Shown: positions 1 through 7,068, counted from the first letter of the stretch. The stretch is 10,460 nucleotides of DNA from Thermoplasmata archaeon (GCA_021799315.1 JAJZAR010000047.1:1-10460), one strand, 5' to 3'. Notes: generated by a model not told the origin, from the letters alone. Numbers and translations: made by a program.

Positions 1-555
1 ACAGATTTAAGTGATCGTTTATGTGTTTCCAAGGCAGCTGTATTGAAAAAAGTTGTGAAACTTGAAAGACAGGGCATTGTAACCAGACATTATGTCCACT
101 CAGGAAATGGAAGACCAACATGCATGATTTCCATAAAAAACAGAAAATTCCATATTTATGCAAATCCCTATGAGGACATAGTAGACGCTTCTTTCTCCAT
201 GCTCAAGGATCTTATGGGTGAAGATGCAGTAGGTGAAATATTGGAAAGAAGTAACGCAAGAATGAAAAAAGAGATTGATGCTCTGGACCTTGATAACAAT
301 GACTTTTTCATGAAGAAGTTCATCGAACAGAGGAATGAGGAAGGATACAGAACTGAAATTGTAAAAACCGATGATGAGAGGCTGGAGATTTACCAGTATA
401 ACTGCCCCCTCATTTCTATTGCAGAAACCTTTCAAAGCTGTTGTGATCAGGAACGAGCCTTTTTAAAAGATATCTTGAAAAAAGAGGTCACAATTCGTGA
501 GACCATTAGGGAAAAGGGCAAAAAATGCCATTTCTCAGTTTTCTCTGATGAGTAG
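1..555 (+). CDS. Winged-helix transcriptional regulator, SufR/ArsR-like with C-terminal cysteine cluster (5' end cut off)
   Basis: The frame is open from base 1, so the true start lies outside the window; the TTG at 43 is internal and not the start. Visible residues 3-42 form a helix-turn-helix plus wing (VSKAAVLKKVVKLERQGIV, then a GRP-containing wing), as in MarR/ArsR-like regulators and SufR. After a helical middle, the C-terminal part has cysteines at visible residues 135, 147, 148 and 176. Using 148, the spacing is C-X12-C-X27-C. SufR-type iron-sulfur repressors have a CX12CX13CX14C-like arrangement, whose first, second and last positions fit this spacing. I infer a regulator that may hold a cluster or metal and respond to iron-sulfur or redox state. 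About 184 residues are visible; SufR relatives are usually somewhat over 200, so only a short N-terminal piece is missing. No Suf genes are visible to confirm the role. Confidence 0.75.
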   Translation, partial: TDLSDRLCVSKAAVLKKVVKLERQGIVTRHYVHSGNGRPTCMISIKNRKFHIYANPYEDIVDASFSMLKDLMGEDAVGEILERSNARMKKEIDALDLDNNDFFMKKFIEQRNEEGYRTEIVKTDDERLEIYQYNCPLISIAETFQSCCDQERAFLKDILKKEVTIRETIREKGKKCHFSVFSDE

Positions 556-558
556 TAA

Positions 559-573
559 TGTAATGTCGTTACA
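559..573. promoter_or_regulatory. TGTAA-N5-TTACA inverted repeat, possible operator
   Basis: A 5-bp inverted repeat, TGTAA and TTACA with a 5-base spacer, begins 4 bases after the regulator's stop codon. The same half-site occurs four times at 8179-8211. It could bind a dimeric regulator, possibly the one encoded just upstream, but short AT-rich palindromes also arise by chance. Confidence 0.25.
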
Positions 574-612
574 CAACTGAAGCCGTTACCTTTCTGATTC
601 AAAGCCGTCGAT

Positions 613-726
613 ATGATCTTCGCAGGCTGGAATATCCTCAAGTCAGGAGGTATCTTGTTCATATTTGATTACTCGCTGGTTATCACTTTTGTTGCTTACC
701 AGGTCAAAGAAAAACAAATTGTATAA
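613..726 (+). CDS. Possible 37-aa single-span membrane protein
   Basis: This short ORF runs from ATG 613 to TAA 724-726 and would encode 37 residues with a hydrophobic stretch (GILFIFDYSLVITFVAYQV) followed by a charged tail (KEKQ). It sits in the gap between the regulator and map, and its end overlaps the map TATA box. No TATA box is seen about 25 bases before the ATG. A strong purine motif AGGAGGT lies inside it at 645-651, only 3 bases before an in-frame TTG at 655, which is too close for an ideal ribosome site. It may be chance or a gene remnant. I do not recognise it. Confidence 0.2.
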   Translation: MIFAGWNILKSGGILFIFDYSLVITFVAYQVKEKQIV

Positions 727-729
727 ATT
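722..729 (+). promoter_or_regulatory. TATA box of map (leaderless promoter)
   Basis: TATAAATT is centred about 24-25 bases before the ATG at 750, with a purine-rich stretch (AAAGAAAAACAAA) upstream as a possible BRE. This spacing puts transcription start at or next to the ATG, so the mRNA would be leaderless. No Shine-Dalgarno motif precedes the ATG, in agreement. Confidence 0.65.
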
Positions 730-749
730 GGTTTGATTGATAACATCCC

Positions 750-1622
750 ATGGATGCTGAAGAAAAGAGGATGATTCTCGAAGCCGGAAAACTGGGAAAA
801 AAAGCACTGGAGCTTGCAGAATCACTCGTTGAGCCCGGAGCATTGTTTCTGGATGTAGCGGAAAAGGTTGAGGGATTTATCAGGGAAAATGGAGGCGAAC
901 CTTCATTTCCTCTAAATCTTTCCATCAACAACGAAGCAGCCCATTACACTCCTTCTCCAAATGATACAAAGAAATTCAAGACTGGGGATCTTGTTAAGGT
1001 TGATATAGGTGCCAGCATCGGAGGGTATCTTTCAGATAATGCCACAACCGTAGAGGTTGGAGGCAAAGGAGAATACAGTAATTTGATAGATTGCTCCAGG
1101 GAAGCACTGAACAGGGCCTTGAGCGTGTTGAGGCCAAGAATAGAGATAAACAGAATAGGGCAGGCTATTGAAGACGTGATCGAATCCTTTGGTTTCAAAC
1201 CTGTGAGGAACCTTGGTGGGCACGGCATAAAAAAGGATGATCTTCACTCCACGATTTTTGTTCCGAACTATGATGACGGGAACGGAAGAAGGATAGAGGA
1301 TGGCCAGCTCATAGCCATAGAACCGTTCGCTTCGACAGGTATAGGCATGATTCACAATGGTATGGGTGGAAATATTTACATCTTCAGCGGAACAAAACCA
1401 AAGGCAAAGGATCCTGTCATTGAAAATTTCAGAACACTTCCCTTTGCGGAAAGGTGGCTGGAAAGAATTAAACCAGATTACAAGGATTACCTCAAGAAAA
1501 GTGTATCTGCGAAACAGATAAGCCAGTTCCCAATTCTAAAGGAGCATAAGGGGGCAATGATCTCGCAGGCAGAACATTCCATACTGTTTGACGGAGATCA
1601 GGTTATTGTGACAACAAAATGA
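750..1622 (+). CDS. map: Methionine aminopeptidase, type II archaeal (EC 3.4.11.18)
   Basis: A cytosolic metalloprotease that removes the initiator methionine from new proteins. At 290 residues it has the usual length of archaeal type II enzymes (about 290-300). The pita-bread metal ligands are all in place: D85 (KVDIG), D96 (SDNATT), H158 (GGHGI), E191 (AIEPF) and E275 (QAEHS). H65 and H166 match the substrate-binding and catalytic histidines of the Pyrococcus enzyme. The region between H166 and E275 carries the alpha-helical insert that separates type II from type I. The ATG at 750 fits a TATA box 24-25 bases upstream and leaves the expected N-terminal helix intact. The gene is convergent with thymidylate kinase, with one base between the stop codons. 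Nothing is missing. Confidence 0.95.
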   Translation: MDAEEKRMILEAGKLGKKALELAESLVEPGALFLDVAEKVEGFIRENGGEPSFPLNLSINNEAAHYTPSPNDTKKFKTGDLVKVDIGASIGGYLSDNATTVEVGGKGEYSNLIDCSREALNRALSVLRPRIEINRIGQAIEDVIESFGFKPVRNLGGHGIKKDDLHSTIFVPNYDDGNGRRIEDGQLIAIEPFASTGIGMIHNGMGGNIYIFSGTKPKAKDPVIENFRTLPFAERWLERIKPDYKDYLKKSVSAKQISQFPILKEHKGAMISQAEHSILFDGDQVIVTTK

Positions 1623-1623
1623 T

Positions 1624-2250
1624 CTAAATTTCCTTTTCAATAACCCTCAGCGCAGAATCAAGCACAACTTCTCTTGGGAAACGAGCGTCTATTACGAAAC
1701 CGGGGTCAAAAAATATTTTTCTCATAATGGCTCCGTTGTATATTCTGTTAGCCTTATCGAGAAATTCCTTTTCTTCAAACATGATCAATTCTCGGTTACT
1801 GTCCCTCACCGTTCTGGCTGTTGGGTCGTCCATTTTCAAATAAATCGTGGCATCGGGCTTCATATGGCACAGAGAAAGAGTGCTTTCCATCCATTCATAA
1901 AACTTCTCCTCTTCATCGAAAAGTTGCCTGAAGTAAACACCTTGATAGGCCAGGGAAGAAAGGGAGTATCTATCACATATGACGATGTGCCCGCTCTTCA
2001 ATTCTTCCATCATTATTCTGTTGTGCCGGATTCGATCTCTCATGAACATGGCCAAAAGGACAAGGTACTCATTTTTGCCAATGTTTTTTAAGATATTCAA
2101 TCCATCGTCAAGAGATTCAGTGGGTTCGTGAGTGAGATACACTTCATGTCCTTTTCCCTCCAGCACCAACTTCATGTTTGAAGCAAGAGTAGATTTTCCT
2201 GATCTGTCAGGCCCTTCTATCACGATGAATTTTCCCTTCATTATGTTCAT
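1624..2250 (-). CDS. tmk: Thymidylate kinase (dTMP kinase, EC 2.7.4.9)
   Basis: Phosphorylates dTMP to dTDP with ATP for DNA synthesis, in the cytosol. The 208-residue product has the family order: P-loop GPDRSGKST (13-21), THEPT (40-44), where the E-P segment contacts the nucleotide, an arginine-rich RDRIRH segment (71-76), and the diagnostic DRYSLSSLAYQG (93-104) with the dTMP-binding DR(Y/H) motif. A lid-like region with R146, R149 and R153 follows, then a conserved FEEKEFLDKA helix. The ATG at 2250 is used because an AT-rich TATA-like stretch is centred about 25 bases upstream; a second ATG three codons in (M4) is possible. The stop lies one base from the map stop, so each transcript must end inside the other gene. 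Confidence 0.93.
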   Translation of the reverse strand: MNIMKGKFIVIEGPDRSGKSTLASNMKLVLEGKGHEVYLTHEPTESLDDGLNILKNIGKNEYLVLLAMFMRDRIRHNRIMMEELKSGHIVICDRYSLSSLAYQGVYFRQLFDEEEKFYEWMESTLSLCHMKPDATIYLKMDDPTARTVRDSNRELIMFEEKEFLDKANRIYNGAIMRKIFFDPGFVIDARFPREVVLDSALRVIEKEI

Positions 2251-2268
2251 TCATTACTCATCATATAA

Positions 2269-2278
2269 TAAGTATAAT
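2269..2278 (-). promoter_or_regulatory. TATA-like element for tmk
   Basis: On the minus strand ATTATACTTA is centred about 24 bases before the tmk ATG, as expected for a leaderless archaeal promoter. The same AT-rich block reads as TATAAT on the plus strand, 24-25 bases before the short ORF at 2300, so the direction of any promoter here is not certain. Confidence 0.45.
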
Positions 2279-2299
2279 GGATTGAGTCAAAAATTTCAT

Positions 2300-2377
2300 A
2301 TGCGAGATGCGTTGAATTTGGTATTTCGATCTGAAATTTCACAACAGGATGTCAGTGTGTATTTGTTCGAGAAATAA
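2300..2377 (+). CDS. Possible 25-aa leaderless ORF
   Basis: A 25-codon ORF from ATG 2300 to TAA 2375-2377. Its only support is a plus-strand AGTATAAT at 2271-2278, placed 24-25 bases before the ATG as in the better promoters of this window. The peptide is mixed in charge, has no membrane segment, and I do not recognise it. It ends just before the ABC promoter. Chance is the likelier explanation. Confidence 0.15.
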   Translation: MRDALNLVFRSEISQQDVSVYLFEK

Positions 2378-2392
2378 GCCTTGGAAAAGCAA

Positions 2393-2402
2393 ATATATAA
2401 AA
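2393..2402 (+). promoter_or_regulatory. TATA box of the ABC exporter operon
   Basis: ATATATAAAA is the strongest TATA match before the ATPase gene. It predicts transcription start near 2422-2425 and a 5' leader of about 35 bases, unlike the leaderless genes around it. Two TGCATTA heptamers (2424-2430 and 2433-2439) lie at the predicted start site. Confidence 0.5.
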
Positions 2403-2459
2403 ATTTTTCAACAAAGTTTTAAGTGCATTATTTGCATTACGGAAAACGATAGATATTTT

Positions 2460-3377
2460 ATGATAACATTCGAATCCATTTCTAAAGTGTATACAAAAAA
2501 TGCTCCACCCGCGGTCAACAAAATTGACTTGGAGATGAAGGATGGGGAAATTCTTGGATTGGTTGGTCTTAATGGTGCAGGAAAAACAACCACAATTCGA
2601 ATGAGTTCGGGAATCATCCTACCCACCTCTGGAAGAATTCTGGTTGATGGTCACGATATTGTGACAGAAAAAGTGAAAGCAGCCAAAAATGTTGGTTGGA
2701 TACCTGAATTGCCAAATTTTGAACCAAACGCCACGCCCTTGCAATTGATGAACTACTTCGCAGGCTTTTATAATCTTAAGGGAAAGGAGGCTTCCGAAAG
2801 AATTCTAACTCTATTGGAACAGGTAGGGCTCAAGGATCATCTAAAGAAAAAGTTGAAGAACTATTCCCAGGGAATGAAGAAGAGATTTTCCATAGCAGAA
2901 TCCATAATTGGTGATCCGCAGAATGTTCTCTTTGACGAGACCTTAAATGGCCTTGACCCTGAGGGAGTATTGTTCGTGAGAAACATGATGCTCAGTATGA
3001 AAAAGAGTGGAAAATCCATTCTTCTCTCTTCGCACATCCTTAATGAAATTGAGGATGTGGCAGACAGAGTAGTTATAATTGATCATGGCAATTTAATAAA
3101 AATCATAAACAGGACTGAACTCAAAAATCTTGGGAAAACAGTGCTATTTTTAAATGTAGCTAATGCAGATGATGCATTCAAAAAGTTACTGTCTGCGTAT
3201 GGAGATGTGGAGATCAACGACGGAGATCTAATAGTGAGAGATTTGACTGTCCCTGATAACGAGCTGTTTAAAATTTCCTCTAAAATTGTTTCTGAGGGTT
3301 ATAAACTCTTGAAATTCAATCCTGTGGGGGAGAGTCTTGAAGAGTATTTCTTCGGATTAATAGGTGATAAGAAATGA
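2460..3377 (+). CDS. ABC-2 type transporter, ATP-binding protein
   Basis: The nucleotide-binding subunit of a membrane exporter, driving the permease encoded just downstream. Motifs (305 residues): Walker A GLNGAGKTT (36-44), signature YSQGM (135-139), Walker B VLFDE (156-160) and D-loop GLDP (164-167), H-switch H192 in LLSSH. The position usually holding the Q-loop glutamine reads IPELP, with E83, a change also common in this CcmA-like exporter family. Residues from about 215 form the accessory C-terminal domain seen in such ATPases. I chose ATG 2460 because the conserved fold begins at MITFESISKVY; an upstream in-frame ATG at 2349 would add 37 residues without family character and would read through the TATA box. 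The stop overlaps the permease start by 4 bases (ATGA). The substrate cannot be told from this subunit. Confidence 0.92.
   Translation: MITFESISKVYTKNAPPAVNKIDLEMKDGEILGLVGLNGAGKTTTIRMSSGIILPTSGRILVDGHDIVTEKVKAAKNVGWIPELPNFEPNATPLQLMNYFAGFYNLKGKEASERILTLLEQVGLKDHLKKKLKNYSQGMKKRFSIAESIIGDPQNVLFDETLNGLDPEGVLFVRNMMLSMKKSGKSILLSSHILNEIEDVADRVVIIDHGNLIKIINRTELKNLGKTVLFLNVANADDAFKKLLSAYGDVEINDGDLIVRDLTVPDNELFKISSKIVSEGYKLLKFNPVGESLEEYFFGLIGDKK
3362..3368 (+). promoter_or_regulatory. Shine-Dalgarno site of the permease gene
   Basis: AGGTGAT, a full match to the complement of the archaeal 16S 3' end, lies 5 bases before the ATG at 3374 and inside the end of the ATPase gene. It fixes the permease start at 3374. 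Confidence 0.75.
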
Positions 3378-4861
3378 AGCCCATAGTTTACGAAATTAAG
3401 AGAACACTGACCAGCAAATTTGTAATCATAATGATAGTGGCGATTGTGGGATTGTCAACATTAATAGCCTATGAAAGCGGCTCATCCTATTCTCCCGTTT
3501 CCATACCAACAACCCCTTCTGTAGCAACGGGCTATTATCTTAACGGATCAAGTGTAACCATGGTGAGTTACGTCCATGACGCCTATGGCAATCCATCTAA
3601 GGATGTGACCGTCTCATACAGTTATGCTGGTGTCATTCACTCTTCAATTTCTACAAAAAATGGTTATGCGAATGCCACATTCAGTTTCCCTCCCGGTTCT
3701 ACTCAGCTTAACGTCTCAGTGTCCTATTCTTATTCCCAATTCAGACAGGCTGTATCTGGTAATCTGCCCAGTATGACTATTAATACTCATAAATCATATT
3801 CCGGTCTTGTGAAGTCATCCTCTGTTTCTGGAGCCTCAGCCATATCTCCACTTGATTCATACATATTCTCAAGAACAAACAAGACAAATCTTGGTCTGGA
3901 GTTCCTGTATGTAGGGCCCAATGGATCAGCTGCAAAATCCTTGACTTTCTACTCTGGTTACACAGCGAATTATACCTCTCTTACAACAAATTATGTGAGC
4001 AAAGTTACTGTGTCAAATGTTAATGCTTTCAGCTACTTCCCATCTATACCCTACAAAAACATGCACAATAAGACATTTTACACAGAAGTTACCAATGGAA
4101 CAGGAATATCCGTCTTTATATCCAATCCAACTTCCCCATCAATATTTACAGTCTATTCACCCATATCTCAATCATCTCTGCAGTCACTTGTTTTCTCAGG
4201 AACATCAACTCTTCTGGGGTTCCTGATCCCATTGCTTGCTATATTTGCAGGATACCTTACTTACGGTAAGGATAGAACAAGCGGAGTGCTGGAATCTGTT
4301 TTGAAAAGACCTGTGACAAGAGGCAGTCTAATAACCTCCAGATTTGCATCCAACGCCATTGCAATATTCGTTGCAGTGGGATTATCCATGGTTATTGCTG
4401 ATGCCATAGTGAAATTTTACTTCGGGCAATATCTGTCCCTTTCATTCGGGCTCTACTTTGTCTGGACCTATCTCATAGAGGGGGTTGCTTTCCTAGCTCT
4501 CGTTTACATGTTTTCCCAGCTTGTAAAATCACAGGGAGGCATTCTGGGTATAGCCATTGGGCTTTTTGTCGTTCTAGATCTATTCTGGACAATAATCCCA
4601 CTGGCAATTCTTGCGGCTCTCGGGATCAGCACTTCCAGTACTGCTTACATTCAGACTTCTGTGGGTTTTGACTATGCAAGCCCAGCTTCATATGGCACTC
4701 TTGTTCAGGCTATGTTCACAGGGAAATTTGGCACCCTGAGTTCAACAAGCATTAATCCAAATGCCTTTGGTATAGATGGTGTTAATATCATCATTGCAGG
4801 TATATTGTGGGTTGCAATTCCCTTTATAGCTGCATTTATCATGGCTAGAAAGAGAGATTGA
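3374..4861 (+). CDS. ABC-2 type transporter permease with large extracytoplasmic domain
   Basis: The membrane subunit of the exporter, 495 residues. It has one N-terminal membrane helix (about 15-32), a long outer domain (about 35-275), then about five helices (roughly 276-297, 325-346, 356-383, 386-415, 468-490). The cytoplasmic loop after the second helix (YGKDRTSGVLESVLKRPVTR) is the coupling-helix segment typical of ABC-2 permeases. Within the outer domain, residues about 55-120 look like an Ig-like/carboxypeptidase-regulatory beta fold (DAYGNPSKDVTVSYSY, then a turn with KNGYANATF). The outer part is rich in Ser, Thr and Tyr and holds eight N-X-S/T sequons (N57, 100, 113, 169, 183, 199, 232, 241), so I infer it is glycosylated. 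Substrate unknown; lipid, polysaccharide, peptide or drug export are all possible. Translationally coupled to the ATPase by an ATGA overlap. Confidence 0.88.
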   Translation: MKPIVYEIKRTLTSKFVIIMIVAIVGLSTLIAYESGSSYSPVSIPTTPSVATGYYLNGSSVTMVSYVHDAYGNPSKDVTVSYSYAGVIHSSISTKNGYANATFSFPPGSTQLNVSVSYSYSQFRQAVSGNLPSMTINTHKSYSGLVKSSSVSGASAISPLDSYIFSRTNKTNLGLEFLYVGPNGSAAKSLTFYSGYTANYTSLTTNYVSKVTVSNVNAFSYFPSIPYKNMHNKTFYTEVTNGTGISVFISNPTSPSIFTVYSPISQSSLQSLVFSGTSTLLGFLIPLLAIFAGYLTYGKDRTSGVLESVLKRPVTRGSLITSRFASNAIAIFVAVGLSMVIADAIVKFYFGQYLSLSFGLYFVWTYLIEGVAFLALVYMFSQLVKSQGGILGIAIGLFVVLDLFWTIIPLAILAALGISTSSTAYIQTSVGFDYASPASYGTLVQAMFTGKFGTLSSTSINPNAFGIDGVNIIIAGILWVAIPFIAAFIMARKRD

Positions 4862-4876
4862 ACACATTATCTCAAA

Positions 4877-4898
4877 TTTTTATTACCATTACCTATTT
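4877..4898 (+). terminator. T-rich terminator after the exporter operon
   Basis: TTTTT (4877-4881) and TTTT (4895-4898) follow the permease stop within 40 bases. Archaeal transcription commonly ends at such oligo-T runs without a hairpin. Confidence 0.4.
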
Positions 4899-4977
4899 TA
4901 AAAACTAAATTCAAATAATTTATGCGATCCAGTATGTTTTGCATTAGATGTATTTAACTATGCAAGCGTAAAGCCTC

Positions 4978-5094
4978 ATGCAATTAAACGCTGAAGAAAA
5001 AGTGATTAGCGTCATTCCTTTGAGGAGATTTTTGAAAATAAAAATATATCGTTTTTCGAAAAAAGACTTTGATTATAATGGGTGTAATCAATGA
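4978..5094 (+). CDS. Possible 38-aa basic protein
   Basis: A 38-codon ORF from ATG 4978 to TGA 5092-5094, lying in the gap after the exporter and running 7 bases into the 3' end of the convergent dehydrogenase/hydratase gene. A TATA-like TATTTAAC (4951-4958) is centred 24-25 bases before the ATG, the same spacing as the reliable leaderless promoters here. The product is rich in Lys and Arg (RRFLKIKIYRFSKK) and has no membrane segment or known motif that I recognise. The base composition is as AT-rich as the gap, so coding bias gives no support. Confidence 0.25.
   Translation: MQLNAEEKVISVIPLRRFLKIKIYRFSKKDFDYNGCNQ
5032..5064 (-). terminator. T-rich terminator after the SCP2-dehydrogenase operon
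   Basis: On the minus strand a T6 run (5064-5059) and then ATATATTTTTATTTTC (5050-5035) follow the stop at 5088 within 25-55 bases, fitting archaeal oligo-T termination. The centre also forms a palindrome, TTTTTCGAAAAA at 5052-5063. Confidence 0.5.
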
Positions 5095-7055
5095 TTTTGA
5101 TAATCAGGCTTCCTCTTCTGCACAAAGGCCGATATACCTTCCATGAAATCCTTGCTGCTGTATACGTTTCCCATTGCCATAGATTCCATATCCAGTCCTA
5201 CATCAGTGGACATTTCTGATCCTTTGTATATGAGTGTTTTAGAGAGAGCGGCCGCTATTGGTGCAACTCTTTCGCTCAAATCCTTGGCAAATTCCATTGT
5301 TTTTTCTTTCAGTTCGTTTTTCTCGAAAAGCTTTGAAACTATGCCCAGTTCCATGGCCCTTTCTCCTGTAAACCTTTCCCCAGTCAGTATGAGATAGGCA
5401 GCTCTTGATTGGCCTATGAGTTTGGCAAGTTTCTGACTCCCACTCCAGCCAGGAAGGAGACCTATTGTTGTTTCAGGAAATCCTATGGTACATTCCCTAT
5501 GTGCTACTCTGATATCACAGTTCAGAGAAAGCTCGAATCCTCCTCCGAGAACATACCCGCTCATCTCTGCGATAACAATCTTTGGCATTTCTGAAAGTTT
5601 TCTGAACAGGCGTTCTCCTCTTCTGGAATGTTCCATGAATTCAATTGGACTTGGAATGAACTCTGTGAGTTCTGCCCCTGCCGAGAAAACATTTCCATTT
5701 CCTGCGATAACCACGACGAAAATGTCCTTCTGACTGTTTAGTTCATTTATCACTCTATCAAGATCATTAAGAAGTTTAGAGTTCAGGAGGTTATTCTTTC
5801 CGTTGTTCAGTTCAACTCTTGCAACTTTACCTGTTTTTACGACATTTATGAGTTCGCTACCAGTAGACGCAGTGGCCTGGTCAGTTTTCTTATCTGGCAC
5901 TTTTCCGCTCATTACCTCTTTCAACTTCCCTTCCTCTATGGATCGAGAGGGTTTGAACACATCGGCCCTGTATTTCTCGTATAATTCATTGAGTTTATCC
6001 TTAACTTCACGGTTTGAAAGACCATTTGCCACAGATACAGGTCCGAAGGGTCGGTTCATGCCAAGGCAGAATCCTTTTTCAATATCTGCGGGCGTTGCAA
6101 CACCATCTTCAATAAGTTTTGTAGCCTCATTTATTTCAAGAGCAAACACGTCCATAAGCTGTACCTTTGTGGACGGTTCGGAAGAGGGAATCTGTGCCTT
6201 TCCATTTACCCATTTGTAGAAACCCTCTGATGTTTTCACTCCAAGTTTATTGTCTTTTGTCATCTGGGCTGGTATCTTTGCCAATCCGTAGTCCTTTGAA
6301 AGGGTTCTTTCGTAATATTCCAGTGAATGGAGAACAGTATCTATACCAACATAATCCATGAGTTCGTATGGGCCCATGGGCAATGCCTGGCTTTTGGCAA
6401 AGGCATCAATCGCCTGAGGAGAATCAACTTTGTTCTCAAGCAAAAGTATGAAGTAGAGCGATTCCGGAGCACTGATCCTGTTTACCACGAAACCTGCAGT
6501 GTCCTTCAAGACCTTTATGGGCTCCTTGCCAATTTGCTTTGAAAAGTTAAATACAGCTTGGAAGTTTTCTTCAGAACTCTTCTCTCCCCTTATAACTTCT
6601 ACGAGTTTCATAACTGCAGGAGGATTGAAGAAATGCATTCCTACCAATCTCTCAGGATTCTTCAAAACAGAGGCAATCTCTGTAATTCTTATATTGGATG
6701 TGTTTGTCGCGAAGATAGCATCCTTGTCTGCAAACTTTTCTATATCTTTAAACACCTTTTCCTTAAGATCTGGAATCTCGGGGACAGCCTCAACAATGAG
6801 TTGAGTGCCTCTCACTGCATCCTTCATGTCTCCAGTGAATTGAAGGCGTTTCATTATTTCGGCTGTTTTTTCATCATTCAATTTTCCTGCCTTCACCATT
6901 CTTGCAAGACTCTTCTCCACAGCATCCTTTCCTTTCTTCAACGCTTCCGGGAATGAATCAAATACATTTACAGAAAATCCTGCAGTGGCAATCACCTGCG
7001 CTATACCACTTCCCATTAGGCCTGAGCCAACAACAGCTACATGTTTGATTTCCAT
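5088..7055 (-). CDS. Bifunctional 3-hydroxyacyl-CoA dehydrogenase / enoyl-CoA hydratase
   Basis: A 655-residue fusion that hydrates trans-2-enoyl-CoA to (S)-3-hydroxyacyl-CoA and oxidises it with NAD+ to 3-ketoacyl-CoA. The N-terminal dehydrogenase has the Rossmann motif GSGLMGSG (10-17) and catalytic S120 (NTS), H141 (MHFFNP), E153 (LVEVI) and N192. Its C-terminal domain spans about 185-282, with a second copy at about 296-372. After a polar linker (about 380-400) comes a crotonase-fold hydratase (403-655) with the oxyanion region FSAGAE (457-462), GGGFE with E508, and PETTIGL with E528, so both catalytic glutamates are present. The domain order, dehydrogenase first, is the archaeal arrangement also seen in the Metallosphaera crotonyl-CoA hydratase/3-hydroxybutyryl-CoA dehydrogenase. 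Chain length and direction are not shown by the sequence; beta-oxidation or branched amino acid/butyrate breakdown is likely. It follows the SCP2 gene by 4 bases. Confidence 0.93.
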   Translation of the reverse strand: MEIKHVAVVGSGLMGSGIAQVIATAGFSVNVFDSFPEALKKGKDAVEKSLARMVKAGKLNDEKTAEIMKRLQFTGDMKDAVRGTQLIVEAVPEIPDLKEKVFKDIEKFADKDAIFATNTSNIRITEIASVLKNPERLVGMHFFNPPAVMKLVEVIRGEKSSEENFQAVFNFSKQIGKEPIKVLKDTAGFVVNRISAPESLYFILLLENKVDSPQAIDAFAKSQALPMGPYELMDYVGIDTVLHSLEYYERTLSKDYGLAKIPAQMTKDNKLGVKTSEGFYKWVNGKAQIPSSEPSTKVQLMDVFALEINEATKLIEDGVATPADIEKGFCLGMNRPFGPVSVANGLSNREVKDKLNELYEKYRADVFKPSRSIEEGKLKEVMSGKVPDKKTDQATASTGSELINVVKTGKVARVELNNGKNNLLNSKLLNDLDRVINELNSQKDIFVVVIAGNGNVFSAGAELTEFIPSPIEFMEHSRRGERLFRKLSEMPKIVIAEMSGYVLGGGFELSLNCDIRVAHRECTIGFPETTIGLLPGWSGSQKLAKLIGQSRAAYLILTGERFTGERAMELGIVSKLFEKNELKEKTMEFAKDLSERVAPIAAALSKTLIYKGSEMSTDVGLDMESMAMGNVYSSKDFMEGISAFVQKRKPDYQNH

Positions 7056-7058
7056 AAA

Positions 7059-7068
7059 ATCACTTCCT
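7059..7068 (-). promoter_or_regulatory. Shine-Dalgarno site of the dehydrogenase/hydratase gene
   Basis: AGGAAGTGAT on the minus strand matches the 10-base archaeal anti-Shine-Dalgarno complement AGGAGGTGAT at 9 of 10 positions, overlaps the SCP2 stop codon and ends 3 bases before the ATG at 7055. It supports translation as a second cistron. Confidence 0.65.

Noticed and set aside
2349..2459. Upstream ATG at 2349 that would lengthen the ABC ATPase by 37 residues
   Set aside because: The extra residues lack family similarity and would span the operon's TATA box; ATG 2460 begins exactly at the conserved fold.
2700..2730. Missing Q-loop glutamine in the ABC ATPase (E83 instead)
   Set aside because: An LPE-type sequence at this place is common in CcmA-like archaeal and bacterial exporters, so it is not a defect.
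5143..6956. Several plus-strand open frames of 60-138 codons
   Set aside because: They are antisense to the dehydrogenase/hydratase gene, whose catalytic motifs are complete; they show no family motifs, promoters or ribosome sites.
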